From Paucibacter aquatile (GTDB taxonomy: Bacteria > Pseudomonadota > Gammaproteobacteria > Burkholderiales > Burkholderiaceae_C), in NCBI RefSeq assembly GCF_002885975.1, contig NZ_POSP01000003.1, forward strand, positions 3,162,001-3,226,000: a stretch of DNA of 64,000 bases. The letters run 5' to 3'. Position 1 is the stretch's first letter; each line of letters opens with the position of its first letter. Below the pieces are notes generated by a model. It did no database searches, was not told the DNA's origin, and was given only the letters and a program-made list of their open reading frames with translations. Position numbers and translations under genes: made by a program. Below are positions 8,490-17,278 of this stretch, piece by piece.

Positions 8490-9194
8490 TCAGGCTTGCG
8501 AGCGGCGCGCCCGCCAGGCCGCAGCCGCCACGCAGATCGCCCAGCAGATCCAGGCCGACCACATGGTGTGGCTCACATAGTGGGCGCCACGCGCCAGCTG
8601 GGCCCAGCCGAACAAGGTGCCGAAGACCAGCACGCCGGCCAGCCAGAGCCGGGCGATGGCCGGCCTGTCCTGGCGCCAGAGGAAGAACTGGCTGAAGAAC
8701 GCAAAGGCCGCAATCGCATGGCCCGAGGGGAAGCAGTGGCCGCCGCCGCCGTCCTTCACACCCAGCAGCCAATGCGGCACATAGGGCGCGCTGCCGCCGA
8801 ACTCTTGCAGATCCCAGGGGCAGCTGGTCTGGCTGACCTGCTTGAGCGCGGGAATGGCGATCAGGCAGGCCAGGGTCACCAGCAGCCAGAAGCGCCGCTC
8901 GCTGCGCGCCGGGCTGGGCAGGGGTGAGCGGTCGGGGCGGGCGATCCAGGGCCGGATCGCATCGATGATCAGGCCGATGAAGATCAACCAGGCCAGTGTG
9001 CGGCCGCCCTGGTGGCCCAGGCCGGCGGTCAGCCAGGCCTCGCGCCAGCGAAAGCCGCTGGCATCACCGTAGAGGCGCGAGATGCTCAGGTCCAGGCCGC
9101 TCCACTCCCAGGCGGCCAGCAAGGCCAGGGCAATCAGGGAGAGGAGCAGATCCCGGCGCCAGGCTGGCGCCGCGGCGGGCAGGATGGCGTTCAT
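8490..9194 (-). CDS. PAP2-family membrane phosphatase
   Basis: A 234-residue integral membrane protein with about five to six segments. It carries the PAP2 signatures KDGGGGHCFPSGHA and RGAHYVSHTMWSAW, with catalytic histidines in the second and third blocks. The ATG at 9194 overlaps the stop of the upstream eptA-like gene by 4 bp (ATGA), so translation is probably coupled. PAP2 genes next to phosphoethanolamine transferases are known from mcr-1 cassettes and related loci. A role in handling lipid phosphates made or consumed during lipid A modification is likely. Confidence 0.88.
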   Translation of the reverse strand: MNAILPAAAPAWRRDLLLSLIALALLAAWEWSGLDLSISRLYGDASGFRWREAWLTAGLGHQGGRTLAWLIFIGLIIDAIRPWIARPDRSPLPSPARSERRFWLLVTLACLIAIPALKQVSQTSCPWDLQEFGGSAPYVPHWLLGVKDGGGGHCFPSGHAIAAFAFFSQFFLWRQDRPAIARLWLAGVLVFGTLFGWAQLARGAHYVSHTMWSAWICWAICVAAAAWRARRSQA

Positions 9195-10897
9195 CGGGCC
9201 GCCCCGGTCTTGCAGTTCTGGGCCAGATTCCATTCCGGCGCGAAGACGCTGCTGTGCACATCGAGCAGGCCCATCACGGTGTGGAAGAGGTGGTCATGGC
9301 GAGGCGCGGGTTCGGTCTGGCTGGCGCGCTGGCGCAGGCAGGCCATGTCCAGGCCGGCATTGGCACCGAAGCCCGGGCTGGCCCACATCAGCATGGGCAC
9401 CTGCGTCTGCTGCTTGGGGGCGATGGCGTAGGGGATGCCATGCAGGAACAGACCGTTTTCGCCCAGCGATTCGCCATGGTCGGAGACGTAGATCAGGGCC
9501 GTGTCCACCTCATCCGAGCGGGCCTTGAGCTTCTTGACCAGCTCGGCCAGCAGATGGTCGGTGTAGAGCAGGGCGTTGTCGTAGGCGTTGACGATCTCTT
9601 CCTTGCTGCACAGGCGCAGATCGTCCTTCTGGCAGGCCGGCTTGAAGCGCTCGAAGGCCTCGGGGTAGCGACGGAAATAGGACGGACCGTGGTTGCCCAG
9701 CTGATGCATGACCCAGAGGTGGGTGGAGGCGGACTGGCTCTTGGCCGCCGCCAGGCGGGCGTCCAGGTCGGCGATCAGGCCCTCGTCCAGGCAGCGCTTG
9801 CCGTCGCACAGGCCGGGGGCGTTCTGGTCATCGACAAAGTCATTGGGCAGGCCGTCGCAGACGCCTTTGCAGCCGCTCTGGTTGTCGCGCCAGTGCACTT
9901 GCACGCCGGCGCGGGCCAGCAGGTGCAGCAGAGACTCGCTGCCGCGGATGCGGGCTTCGTCGTAATCGCGCCGGCCAATGGGCGCGAACATGCAGGGCAG
10001 GGAGGTCTCGGTGTTGGTGCCGCAGGCCTCGACCGGCGGCAGGCTGATCAGTTCCGGCACTTGTGCCAGCTGCGGCGTGGTCTGGCGGGCATAGCCGTTC
10101 AGGCCCCAGTTGGCCGCGCGTGCGGTTTCACCCACCACCAGCACCAGCACCAGGGGCTTGGCGCGGGCGCTCATCTGCGCGCCCGGTTTCGCGTCCAGGC
10201 CCAGAGGCTGGCGCGGCTTGGCCGCACCTTTCAGGTCTTGCGCGATCACCGAGCCCAGGGACCAGATGTAGTTGGCCGGGGTGATCAGGTAGCGGATCTC
10301 CTTGTTGTTGCGCATCAGCGAGGAGAAGGGCTGGAACACCGCCATGATGGCCGCCACCGCCGTGGCCAGGGCCAGCAGCAGCACGCCCAGGCGCACCCCC
10401 AGCGCACGTTGCCAGCTGCGGCGGCGCACGATCTCCACCCGCCACAGCGCCAGCAGGGGCAGGCCGGCCCAGAGCAGCACATGGCCGGCCATGCGCAGGG
10501 AGAGCAGCTCCGAGGCCTCGGCCGGGTCGGTGCGCAAGGTGTTGCGCAGCATGGTCGGGTCGAGGTAGACGCCGTAGGTCTGCATGTAGAAGGTGGCGCA
10601 GGCGGTGCCGATCAGCAGCACGCTGAGCACCGGCTTGATGGTCCAGCGGTGGGCCACCAGGCCGACCAGAAAGACATGCAGGGCCAGCACCATCACGCCG
10701 ATGGCCAGGCCGAAGCCCCAGCTGCTGGCGTCGCTGGCGAGGCGGTCCTTGAGCGCCGCGGCAAAGAACAATCGGTTGGCGCTGAACAGCCAGAACAGGC
10801 TGGAAATCAGCAGCAGCTGTTCGACGCTGAGGGCCAGCGTGAAGCGAGGTCGTGCGGGGGGGGGAGTGGAGGTCCGGGAGGAGGCAAAGGCGATCAT
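9191..10897 (-). CDS. eptA: Phosphoethanolamine-lipid A transferase, EptA/MCR family
   Basis: An inner-membrane enzyme of 568 residues from the ATG at 10897. Five N-terminal membrane helices are followed by a periplasmic alkaline-phosphatase-like sulfatase domain. The nucleophile Thr is in the GTNTETSLPCMF block, and the metal-binding SDHGESLGENGLFLHG is present. It should add phosphoethanolamine to lipid A, lowering surface charge and polymyxin binding. A longer start at 10957 would lie inside the hairpin at 10941-10975, so the inner start is preferred. The gene symbol rests on family resemblance only. Confidence 0.85.
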   Translation of the reverse strand: MIAFASSRTSTPPPARPRFTLALSVEQLLLISSLFWLFSANRLFFAAALKDRLASDASSWGFGLAIGVMVLALHVFLVGLVAHRWTIKPVLSVLLIGTACATFYMQTYGVYLDPTMLRNTLRTDPAEASELLSLRMAGHVLLWAGLPLLALWRVEIVRRRSWQRALGVRLGVLLLALATAVAAIMAVFQPFSSLMRNNKEIRYLITPANYIWSLGSVIAQDLKGAAKPRQPLGLDAKPGAQMSARAKPLVLVLVVGETARAANWGLNGYARQTTPQLAQVPELISLPPVEACGTNTETSLPCMFAPIGRRDYDEARIRGSESLLHLLARAGVQVHWRDNQSGCKGVCDGLPNDFVDDQNAPGLCDGKRCLDEGLIADLDARLAAAKSQSASTHLWVMHQLGNHGPSYFRRYPEAFERFKPACQKDDLRLCSKEEIVNAYDNALLYTDHLLAELVKKLKARSDEVDTALIYVSDHGESLGENGLFLHGIPYAIAPKQQTQVPMLMWASPGFGANAGLDMACLRQRASQTEPAPRHDHLFHTVMGLLDVHSSVFAPEWNLAQNCKTGAAR

Positions 10898-10940
10898 CCC
10901 CACATTGGAACCGATGCCGATGAAGCCGCCCTTAAGGACT

Positions 10941-10975
10941 TGCCCCCGCCCCACCATTTCGGCAGGACGGGGGCA
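10941..10975 (-). terminator. Hairpin between LPMO and eptA genes
   Basis: TGCCCCCG (10941-10948) pairs with CGGGGGCA (10968-10975) around a 19-nt loop. It follows the LPMO stop at 11027 on the same strand and precedes eptA. There is no clear T-run, so it could be a weak terminator or an mRNA-end structure. Confidence 0.45.
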
Positions 10976-11026
10976 GATTTCAGCACCTTCAGGCGGCAGC
11001 CTGAGGCTCAGCGCCGGCGGGCGTGA

Positions 11027-12433
11027 TCAGCGCGCGATCCAGGCATCGCTCCAGTGGGCGCCCACGCCGGGCTCGTAGGCGGTGGCGTTGCTGCTCCACT
11101 GCCGGCACCAGCCCTCGTAGGGGAAGGGCTTGCACTCGTAGACCTTGCCGTTCTTGGGCTGCAGCACCTTGGTGCCGCCCTTGTAGCTGGCCAGGCTGTT
11201 CGGGAACACATAGTCGTAGGTGCTCGTGCCGGCCGGCTTGACGGTGATGGCATAGGTCTTCTGCAGCACATTGCCGCCGGCCTTGGGGCTGCCTTTGACC
11301 ACCAGGTTGTAGGCGCCGGCGGTGGCGGGGTTGAGCGCCAGGTTCAGGGTCTGGCCGCTGTTGTTCAGCGAGACACTGGCCTGGGCCTTGCTGTTGCCGG
11401 CGGCGTCAAACAAGGTGGCGGTCACGTCCAGCTCGCCCACGGCGGTCACGCTGAAGCTGAGGTTCAGCGGCCCGCTGGTCGGCGCGGTGTACTCGGCGGC
11501 CACGCCGTTGACCAGCAGGTCGACATTGGGCGGCGGCGCCTTGTCGATCTGGATCTCCACCCGGTCGAGCCCGCTGTCGCTGCGCACGAAGACCTCGTTC
11601 TGGCCATAGGCCGGGCTGATGCTGCCGTCGGCAGCCTTCTGGCCGGCCTTGAGCTGGCTTTGCTCGGCATTGATGCGGCTGGCCAGCAGGAAGGGCCAGG
11701 TGTTGCGCTGGCCATCCGTGGCATTGGCGATGGCGATGCGGGTCTGGAACTCGGGGCGCTCGCCCTTGGTGTCGAACACCCGGGTGGCGACCTTGTCACC
11801 GGCGGCCAGGTCCACCGAGGGGTAGATGGTGCCCTTGGGGTTCCAGGTGGTGACGGGTGGAGTGCCGTCGAAGCTGACGTCCACCATGTTGTAGAAGCTG
11901 TTGGGCGTGTCGGCAATCTCCCATACACCCAGGATGATCTGGTAGCCGCTGCGTGCCGGCACGGTGCACGTGTGGTTGACGGTCTTGGGCGGCTGTCTGT
12001 TGCCGCCGTCCACCGTGCAGAAGGGCTGGGTCTCGAAGGAGGCCCGGCTGAGCTTGGTGTTGGGGTTCCAGTCAGCGCGGGTGATGTAGTAGCGCCAGTT
12101 GCGTGTGGCATGGTTGGCGGTGAAAGTCCAGGAGAAGGTCTGGGCACCGGCCTTGATGGCGCGCTTGGTCCAGCGGGTGCTGGTCTGTTCGTCCATGCTG
12201 CCGAACTGGGTCAGGCCGGCGCTGGCAAGCCGACCATCGGCCGGCCCGCCGGACGGGTAGCCCGAGGGGCCTTCCAGGCTTTGCGGCTCGTACTGGATGG
12301 GCCCGCAGTTGCTGTTGCCGCCCTTGCTGCAAAGCAGGCTGCGCGACTCGGGCGCGCTGATGTAACCGTGGGCGGTGGCCAGGGCCGGCAGAGTGGCGGC
12401 CAGCAGGCCCAGAGCGAGGGTTCTGATGCGCAT
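11027..12433 (-). CDS. Secreted chitin-active LPMO, GbpA-like (AA10)
   Basis: A 468-residue secreted enzyme. Signal peptide 1-21 is cut before His22 (ATA/HGYIS), the first histidine of the copper histidine brace. The second is His108 in TFTANHATRNW. The AA10 domain runs to about 205. Two beta-rich domains follow, like domains 2 and 3 of Vibrio GbpA. The last about 60 residues, with YEGWCRQW and HWSDAWI, look like a CBM73 or CBM5-type chitin-binding module. It oxidatively cleaves crystalline chitin or helps the cell attach to it. It appears to be monocistronic, with an AT-rich promoter region upstream. Confidence 0.9.
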   Translation of the reverse strand: MRIRTLALGLLAATLPALATAHGYISAPESRSLLCSKGGNSNCGPIQYEPQSLEGPSGYPSGGPADGRLASAGLTQFGSMDEQTSTRWTKRAIKAGAQTFSWTFTANHATRNWRYYITRADWNPNTKLSRASFETQPFCTVDGGNRQPPKTVNHTCTVPARSGYQIILGVWEIADTPNSFYNMVDVSFDGTPPVTTWNPKGTIYPSVDLAAGDKVATRVFDTKGERPEFQTRIAIANATDGQRNTWPFLLASRINAEQSQLKAGQKAADGSISPAYGQNEVFVRSDSGLDRVEIQIDKAPPPNVDLLVNGVAAEYTAPTSGPLNLSFSVTAVGELDVTATLFDAAGNSKAQASVSLNNSGQTLNLALNPATAGAYNLVVKGSPKAGGNVLQKTYAITVKPAGTSTYDYVFPNSLASYKGGTKVLQPKNGKVYECKPFPYEGWCRQWSSNATAYEPGVGAHWSDAWIAR

Positions 12434-12574
12434 AACGTCCTCCTTGTTGGGGTCGGACGATTCTGCGCAGTGCGCACATCGCGCACAAGTGGTTTTGGAT
12501 TGGGGTTTATCTGGTTTTATATTGGTTTGCAGTAACTTATGAAACCGCCGGTGTACGCCGGTGAGGCGATGTGT
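12434..12574 (-). promoter_or_regulatory. AT-rich upstream region of the LPMO gene
   Basis: The bases around 12490-12545 are clearly richer in A and T than anything nearby (for example CAATATAAAACC on the minus strand). This is consistent with a promoter driving the LPMO gene. A Shine-Dalgarno-like AAGGAGGA (12438-12445) sits just ahead of the start at 12433. No specific operator was recognised. Confidence 0.5.
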
Positions 12575-13210
12575 TCAGCGGCGTTGCCAGTGCATGACCC
12601 AGTTGTCCTGCCAGCTGCGCCCGCCATCGCGCGAGCGGGTCTGTGTCCAGCGGCAGCTCTGCGGCGTGATCTGGTCCCAGATGCCGCGGTCGATGATGAG
12701 GGAGTCGCCGTCCTGCTCCTGGCTGTCCCAGATACCCACGCCGTCGACAAAGCTGCCCCAGGCCGGGGGCGGTGTCAGCACGCCGCTTCGGGCATTGACC
12801 CAGTGGTCGGCCCAGAGCTTGCGTTCGACATCGAGCAGGCGCAGGCCCATGCCGCTGAACTGGCGCGAGGGGATGCGCAGCTCCTCGACGCTGCCAATGC
12901 CGGCCAGGATGGCGTAGACCGTGGCCTCGCCCTCGAACTGCTGCCAGACGCCGTGCTTGTCGAGCTGGCGGTTCTGGATGCGCCATTCGCCGCGCAGGAA
13001 GTCGAAATCGCCGGGGCGGCCGGTGGGCGAGGGCGGCTTGGGGCTGTCGCCCTGATCCTGGCGGCCGGCGCTGCTGGCGCTGGCCATCGCGCAGCCGCCG
13101 CTGCCGGCGGCTGCCAGGCCTGCGCCCAGCTGCAGCAGATGTCGGCGTTGCAGCTCATGCGGTGCGGGGTGGCGGGTCGCGCTGGGGAGCTGAGTTTGAG
13201 GCAGGGTCAT
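12575..13210 (-). CDS. Small exported lipoprotein, DUF1579-like
   Basis: A 211-residue protein with a leader containing an Arg pair (RRHLLQLGAGLAAAG) and a lipobox-like GSGGC, so it is probably a Tat- or Sec-exported lipoprotein. The mature part (DFDFLRGEWRIQNRQLDKHG to RDGGRSWQDNW) resembles DUF1579/SnoaL-like beta-barrels found in many proteobacteria. AGGAG lies just ahead of the ATG at 13210. It is immediately downstream of a WYL regulator on the same strand, with a palindrome between them, so the regulator probably controls it. The biochemical role is unknown. Confidence 0.7.
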   Translation of the reverse strand: MTLPQTQLPSATRHPAPHELQRRHLLQLGAGLAAAGSGGCAMASASSAGRQDQGDSPKPPSPTGRPGDFDFLRGEWRIQNRQLDKHGVWQQFEGEATVYAILAGIGSVEELRIPSRQFSGMGLRLLDVERKLWADHWVNARSGVLTPPPAWGSFVDGVGIWDSQEQDGDSLIIDRGIWDQITPQSCRWTQTRSRDGGRSWQDNWVMHWQRR

Positions 13211-13294
13211 GGGGGTCTCCTGAAGTTCATGGATGGAGGCCAGCGCGCTGTGGGCGACGGCGCCGACCGACACCTTCAGTCTCGGTGCCAAACA

Positions 13295-13311
13295 CTGACA
13301 AGGCGTGTCAG
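13295..13311. promoter_or_regulatory. Palindrome, possible WYL-regulator operator
   Basis: CTGACA-aggcg-TGTCAG is a perfect 6-bp inverted repeat with a 5-bp spacer. It overlaps the stop of the WYL regulator gene and lies 85 bp ahead of the lipoprotein start at 13210. It could be the operator of this gene pair. A transcript hairpin ending the regulator message is the alternative. Confidence 0.45.
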
Positions 13312-14294
13312 CTATTCTCAGAATTGACCCTCGGCGGGTAAATCGCCTGCAGGCGCAGCACCGCCTCGGCCAGGGCCTGCCGCAGCTCGGGTGGCTCCAG
13401 GGCTTGCACCTGGGGGCCCAGGCGCAGCAGCTCGCCCACGGCGGCCGGGATGGATTCGATCGGGATCTCCAACTCCCACCAGGCCTCGGCCGCGGCCGGT
13501 GGTGTCGCGTCGGCCACGGCCCGGGCCACGGCCAGACTGAGCTCAGACAGGCGCCGCAGCGCGGCGGGGTGCACCCGCACGCGGGCCCGGCCACTGGCCA
13601 TGCGGGCTTCGTAGTCGGCGCAGAACTGCTGCCAGTAGCGCTGCAGCTCAAAGCCGGGCAGGGCCGGCGCCAGTTCGTCCTCCACCGTCATCGCCAGAAT
13701 CGCGCTGACGCGGTAGCTGCGCACTTGGCTGCCCGCCGCCGCCACCAGGTACCAAAGCCCGGCCTTGAGCACCAGGCCCAGGGGTGCCACGCGGCGCTCG
13801 ACCTCGCCCTGCCAGCGCCGGTAGTGCAGCTGCAGCATGCGCCCGGTCCAGACCGCCGTGGCCAGCTCGGGCAGCAGGCCTTGCGCCTCCGGGCCCTGGA
13901 ACCAGGCCACCGGGTCGAGGTGAAAGCGCGAGGCCACGCGCTGGGCGTCCTGCTGCATGGCCTCGGGCAGGGCGGCCAGCAGCTTGAGCCGCGTGGTCTC
14001 CAGCACCGCGCCCAGGCCCAGCTGCTCGGCGGCAAAGGGCGCACCGGCGAAGAACAGGGTTTCGGCCTCGGGCCGGTCCAGGCCGGTCAGCCGGGTGCGG
14101 TAACCCTCGCGCAGCACAAAACCGCCGCGCCGGCCCTTCTCGGCATAGACGGGCACGCCGGCGGCGCTGAGCGCGTCGATGTCGCGGTAAACGGTGCGCA
14201 CCGACACCTCCAGCGCCTCGGCCAGCGCCTGCGCGCTGACCCGGCCCTGGGCCTGCAGGCGCAGCAGGATGGCCAGCAGGCGGCTGGATTGCAT
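13308..14294 (-). CDS. YafY-type HTH / WYL-domain transcriptional regulator
   Basis: A 328-residue regulator. Residues 1-60 form a DeoR-like helix-turn-helix (LLAILLRLQAQGRVSAQALA then TVYRDIDALSAAGVPVY). A WYL domain occupies the middle (LGLVLKAGLWYLVAA), followed by a WCX-like C-terminal extension. WYL regulators sense ligands or DNA-damage signals and usually control a neighbouring gene, here the DUF1579-like lipoprotein. The SirB2 gene lies upstream on the same strand, so all three may be co-transcribed. Confidence 0.88.
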   Translation of the reverse strand: MQSSRLLAILLRLQAQGRVSAQALAEALEVSVRTVYRDIDALSAAGVPVYAEKGRRGGFVLREGYRTRLTGLDRPEAETLFFAGAPFAAEQLGLGAVLETTRLKLLAALPEAMQQDAQRVASRFHLDPVAWFQGPEAQGLLPELATAVWTGRMLQLHYRRWQGEVERRVAPLGLVLKAGLWYLVAAAGSQVRSYRVSAILAMTVEDELAPALPGFELQRYWQQFCADYEARMASGRARVRVHPAALRRLSELSLAVARAVADATPPAAAEAWWELEIPIESIPAAVGELLRLGPQVQALEPPELRQALAEAVLRLQAIYPPRVNSENS

Positions 14295-14322
14295 GGACTC
14301 AGGCCGGCGCCGTGGCCAAGGC

Positions 14323-14703
14323 TCACAGCCCCAGCCAGGGGCTGCGCGTGATCGAGCAGCCCAGCATATAGGCCAGGGCCAGCAAGGCCAGCAGATAGCC
14401 CAGGCTGCGGAACTCGCCCTGGCCCATGGCCCAGTGCGCGCAGACCGTGTAGACCACCAGAGCGATCAGCTTGGCCAGCAGCCAGCTGTCGCGCAGAAAG
14501 GGGTTCATGAACAGCAGCACCCAGAGGCTCAGGCCGGTGATGGTCATCAGCAGATCGATGCCGAAGACCAGCACGCTCAAGCGGCTGTCCAGCGCCCACT
14601 GACCGCCCAGCTGGAAGGCCAGGCCGCGCACCAGAAACAGCGCCACGCTGCACCAGGCCAGCAGCACATGGATCTCGCTCATCTGCAGGTCGAAGGAATA
14701 CAT
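14323..14703 (-). CDS. SirB2-family membrane protein
   Basis: A 126-residue protein with four hydrophobic segments, matching the SirB2 family in length and pattern (LLMTITGLSLWVLLF and LIALVVYTVCAHWAMG). The family was named as an invasion gene regulator in Salmonella, but its real role is unclear. I chose the ATG at 14703 because the longer frame adds a hydrophilic extension not expected for the family. It faces away from the metallo-hydrolase gene at 14882. Confidence 0.8.
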   Translation of the reverse strand: MYSFDLQMSEIHVLLAWCSVALFLVRGLAFQLGGQWALDSRLSVLVFGIDLLMTITGLSLWVLLFMNPFLRDSWLLAKLIALVVYTVCAHWAMGQGEFRSLGYLLALLALAYMLGCSITRSPWLGL

Positions 14704-14881
14704 GGTGTGGGTCTTTGGCGTTCGCGCGGCCAGCGTCGTCCGACGGCAGGCTGTTGTCAAGAAGTCTGGCGTTCTCGGGCATTGTCACCCGCGTCAGACG
14801 GGGGCGGGCCGGCTTGCTATGCTGCGCAAGACCTGGCACCGCCAGACCCTTCGCGTCCTCTTCAGCTCAAGGAAACACCCC

Positions 14882-15853
14882 ATGTCCTCACATGTCCGCA
14901 CGAGTCTTGCCTTGGCCGCCGCACTGCTGGCTGGCGCCCTCCCGCTCAGCGCCGAGGCTGCCGCGCCCCAGGTCAAAACCCAGGCGCCGGGCTACTACCG
15001 CATGATGCTGGGGGATTTCGAAGTCACGGCCCTGAACGACGGCACCGTCGACCTGCCCATGGACAAGCTGCTCACCGGCGCCAAGCCGGGCCAGGTGGCG
15101 CGTGCCTTGCAGCATGCCTACCTCGGCGTGCCCTTGGAGACCTCGGTCAATGGCTATCTGATCAACACCGGCAGCAAACTGGTGCTGGTCGACACCGGCG
15201 CCGCCAGCCTGTTCGGCCCCACGCTGGGCAAGCTGCTCGGCCATCTCAAGGCGGCCGGTTACCAGCCCGAGCAGGTCGACGAGATCTACATCACCCATCT
15301 GCACGGCGACCATGTCGGCGGCCTGCTCAGCGAGGGCAAGCCCGCATTTCCCAACGCTGTGGTGCGCATCGACCAGCGCGAGGCCGACCACTGGCTCAGC
15401 GAGGCCAATATGGCCAAGGCCCCCGAGGCCGCGCAAGGCGGTTTCAAGGGCGCCATGATGTCGATCAAGCCCTACCAGGAGGCCGGTCGCTTCAAGCCCT
15501 TCGAGGGCTCGGTCCAAGGTGTGGAACTGGTGCCCGGCGTCCGCGCGGTGTCCACCTACGGCCACACGCCCGGCCACACGGTGTACGTGGCCGAGAGCAA
15601 GGGCCAGAAGCTGGCCATCTGGGGCGATCTGATGCATGTGGCCGCGGTGCAGTTCCCCGATCCCTCGGTGACCATCCAGTTCGACAGCGACTCCAAGGCC
15701 GCCCGCCCGCAGCGCGAGAAAGCCTACGCCGATGCCGCCAAGCATGGCTATTACGTCGGTGTGGCCCATGTGGCCTTCCCCGGCATTGGCCGCTTGCGCG
15801 CCGATGGCAAGGGCTACATCTGGGTACCCACCAACTACAGCAGCAAGCCCTGA
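14882..15853 (+). CDS. Exported metallo-beta-lactamase-fold hydrolase
   Basis: A 323-residue protein with a signal peptide cut near AEAAA. It has the MBL zinc motif HLHGDHVGG (His139, His141, Asp143, His144), GHTPGHT and a later GDLMH that can supply the other ligands. The layout matches MBL-fold lactonase/phosphotriesterase-like hydrolases secreted by Gram-negative bacteria. The substrate could be a lactone or an ester, and quorum-signal hydrolysis is only one possibility. The start follows CTCAAGGAAAC. It is a single gene, followed by a gap. Confidence 0.85.
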   Translation: MSSHVRTSLALAAALLAGALPLSAEAAAPQVKTQAPGYYRMMLGDFEVTALNDGTVDLPMDKLLTGAKPGQVARALQHAYLGVPLETSVNGYLINTGSKLVLVDTGAASLFGPTLGKLLGHLKAAGYQPEQVDEIYITHLHGDHVGGLLSEGKPAFPNAVVRIDQREADHWLSEANMAKAPEAAQGGFKGAMMSIKPYQEAGRFKPFEGSVQGVELVPGVRAVSTYGHTPGHTVYVAESKGQKLAIWGDLMHVAAVQFPDPSVTIQFDSDSKAARPQREKAYADAAKHGYYVGVAHVAFPGIGRLRADGKGYIWVPTNYSSKP

Positions 15854-16156
15854 ACTTGAACCGGGGAGGCGCAGGGCCGCCCTCCCCCCAAGTTCTAGGG
15901 ACGACGAGGAAACAAAGCGTAAGTAATTCACGAACGGTGCGGGGCCTCGCACAGAATGCCGGCGGTTTCGCGGTGCTTCTGTGCCGTGTGTTGGAGTGCT
16001 CCGGTGACCGTGCCTGAAGGCCGTTCGCCGCGGGCGTGAACCTTGCGTGTTGTCCTTGTTGTCGGTTTCGATTCTGGATTGGCCCTGTTCAGGCCCTGCT
16101 CTCGATGGGCGGGCGCCCGGCCCCGGCTTCGAACGAGCCCGGGAGTTGTTGTCGTC
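15854..16156 (+). other. Intergenic gap ahead of the secreted protein pair
   Basis: No convincing gene lies here. A small inverted repeat, GTGCG...CGCAC, occurs at about 15936-15951. An AT-richer patch near 15910-15930 may hold the promoter of the downstream pair. A TTG-started frame from 16043 continues into the next gene but adds no recognisable signal peptide. Confidence 0.4.
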
Positions 16157-17209
16157 ATGGCCCTGTCCGCCGCCGAGCAGTTTTTGATGTCTGCCCCTGC
16201 AGCCCTGGCTGCGGGTGCCCGGTCGGCCTGGCCGCAGCCGGGCTTGTCCTTGCGTCAGCTGGCGCGTCGTGCCGGTGTGCGTTGGATGCCTTTGTCGGCT
16301 CAGGCGGCCTGGCAGCGTTGGCAGCCGCAGCACAGCCACACCCAGGCGGCCGCTGCGATCGACAGCGCGGCCCTCAGCGAGCAGGATCGGGCCGATTTCT
16401 CTGAAAGCGGGCTGGCCCTGGACAGCGAGGCATCGGTGGCTGGCGAAGGTCGTTCGGTGTTGAGCTTTGCCACCGTGGCGCCTCATCATGCTGGCTGCTA
16501 TGCCTCCTCGCAGCAGGCTGCCGATCCCGGTCTCAGCCTCAGCCAGGGGCACAGTCACAGCAGCCTCAGTTTCTGCATTGATTTCAAGCGCCCGGTCTCG
16601 GCCGTGCTGGATCTGCATTTGAGCGGCACTTTGCGTGTCAGCGGTCCGCGCTCGGGGGTGCTGCCCTTGCCTTCGCGGGCCGCAGTGGCGGCCTTTGCCC
16701 TGGGCTCCACGGCCGATGGCGAGCAAGCCGGGCGTGCCCGCTTGTTCCGCCAGCTGGGTCTGGGGCATGAGCTGGAGGGCGAGGCCTTGCTGGATCAGCT
16801 GCGCGCCTGGCCCTGCAGCAGCCAGCCCCAGCTGCAGACCTTTGGTGCCCGCGCCAGCGCGCACATGCAGGATCTGGTGATCGAGCAGCAGCTGTCGGTG
16901 CAGGCTGACAGCCATTGCCTTGGCCCCGAGGACGGTGTGGACCCGGCGCTTCACGGCCGCCACCGCCTGTGCTTCGAGTTGTTTTTGTTTGCCGAAGCAC
17001 AGAACGGCGCCGTGGCCGATTTTTCACCGGGTTTGAGCCTGGAGGCGCTGCACCTGCCCGAGGACTGCGCCCTGAGTTTTGAGCCCGGCGCCGAGCTGCC
17101 CGTGCACGGGCTGCGCGAGCCTGAGCCGCGTGGGGCCGGCGGTCTGCTGGCACGGGGCTGGTCGGCCATGCTGGGCCGTCGCTTCGAGCGTTCGCCGGTC
17201 GTGCCCTGA
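16157..17209 (+). CDS. Paralogue of the downstream PEP-CTERM protein, sorting tail degenerate
   Basis: A 350-residue product from the ATG at 16157, with GGGAG 11 bp upstream. The second half aligns with the next gene: LEGEALLDQLRAWP against LEGEALLNQLAHWP, FELFLFAEAQNGAVADFS against FHLFLFTAAENGGVADFS, and SFEPGAELPV against SFDPGQALPV. At the C-terminus the PEP motif has become REPEPRGAGG, and the hydrophobic helix is broken by charged residues. There is also no clear N-terminal signal peptide. It may be a decaying duplicate or a soluble partner. A TTG start at 16043 is possible. Confidence 0.6.
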   Translation: MALSAAEQFLMSAPAALAAGARSAWPQPGLSLRQLARRAGVRWMPLSAQAAWQRWQPQHSHTQAAAAIDSAALSEQDRADFSESGLALDSEASVAGEGRSVLSFATVAPHHAGCYASSQQAADPGLSLSQGHSHSSLSFCIDFKRPVSAVLDLHLSGTLRVSGPRSGVLPLPSRAAVAAFALGSTADGEQAGRARLFRQLGLGHELEGEALLDQLRAWPCSSQPQLQTFGARASAHMQDLVIEQQLSVQADSHCLGPEDGVDPALHGRHRLCFELFLFAEAQNGAVADFSPGLSLEALHLPEDCALSFEPGAELPVHGLREPEPRGAGGLLARGWSAMLGRRFERSPVVP

Positions 17210-17278
17210 GGCCGGCCTTGCGTTCACATTGCTGCTCGGATGGATGACTGATTTTTCGTTTCTTTGACTGCCTCCCCC

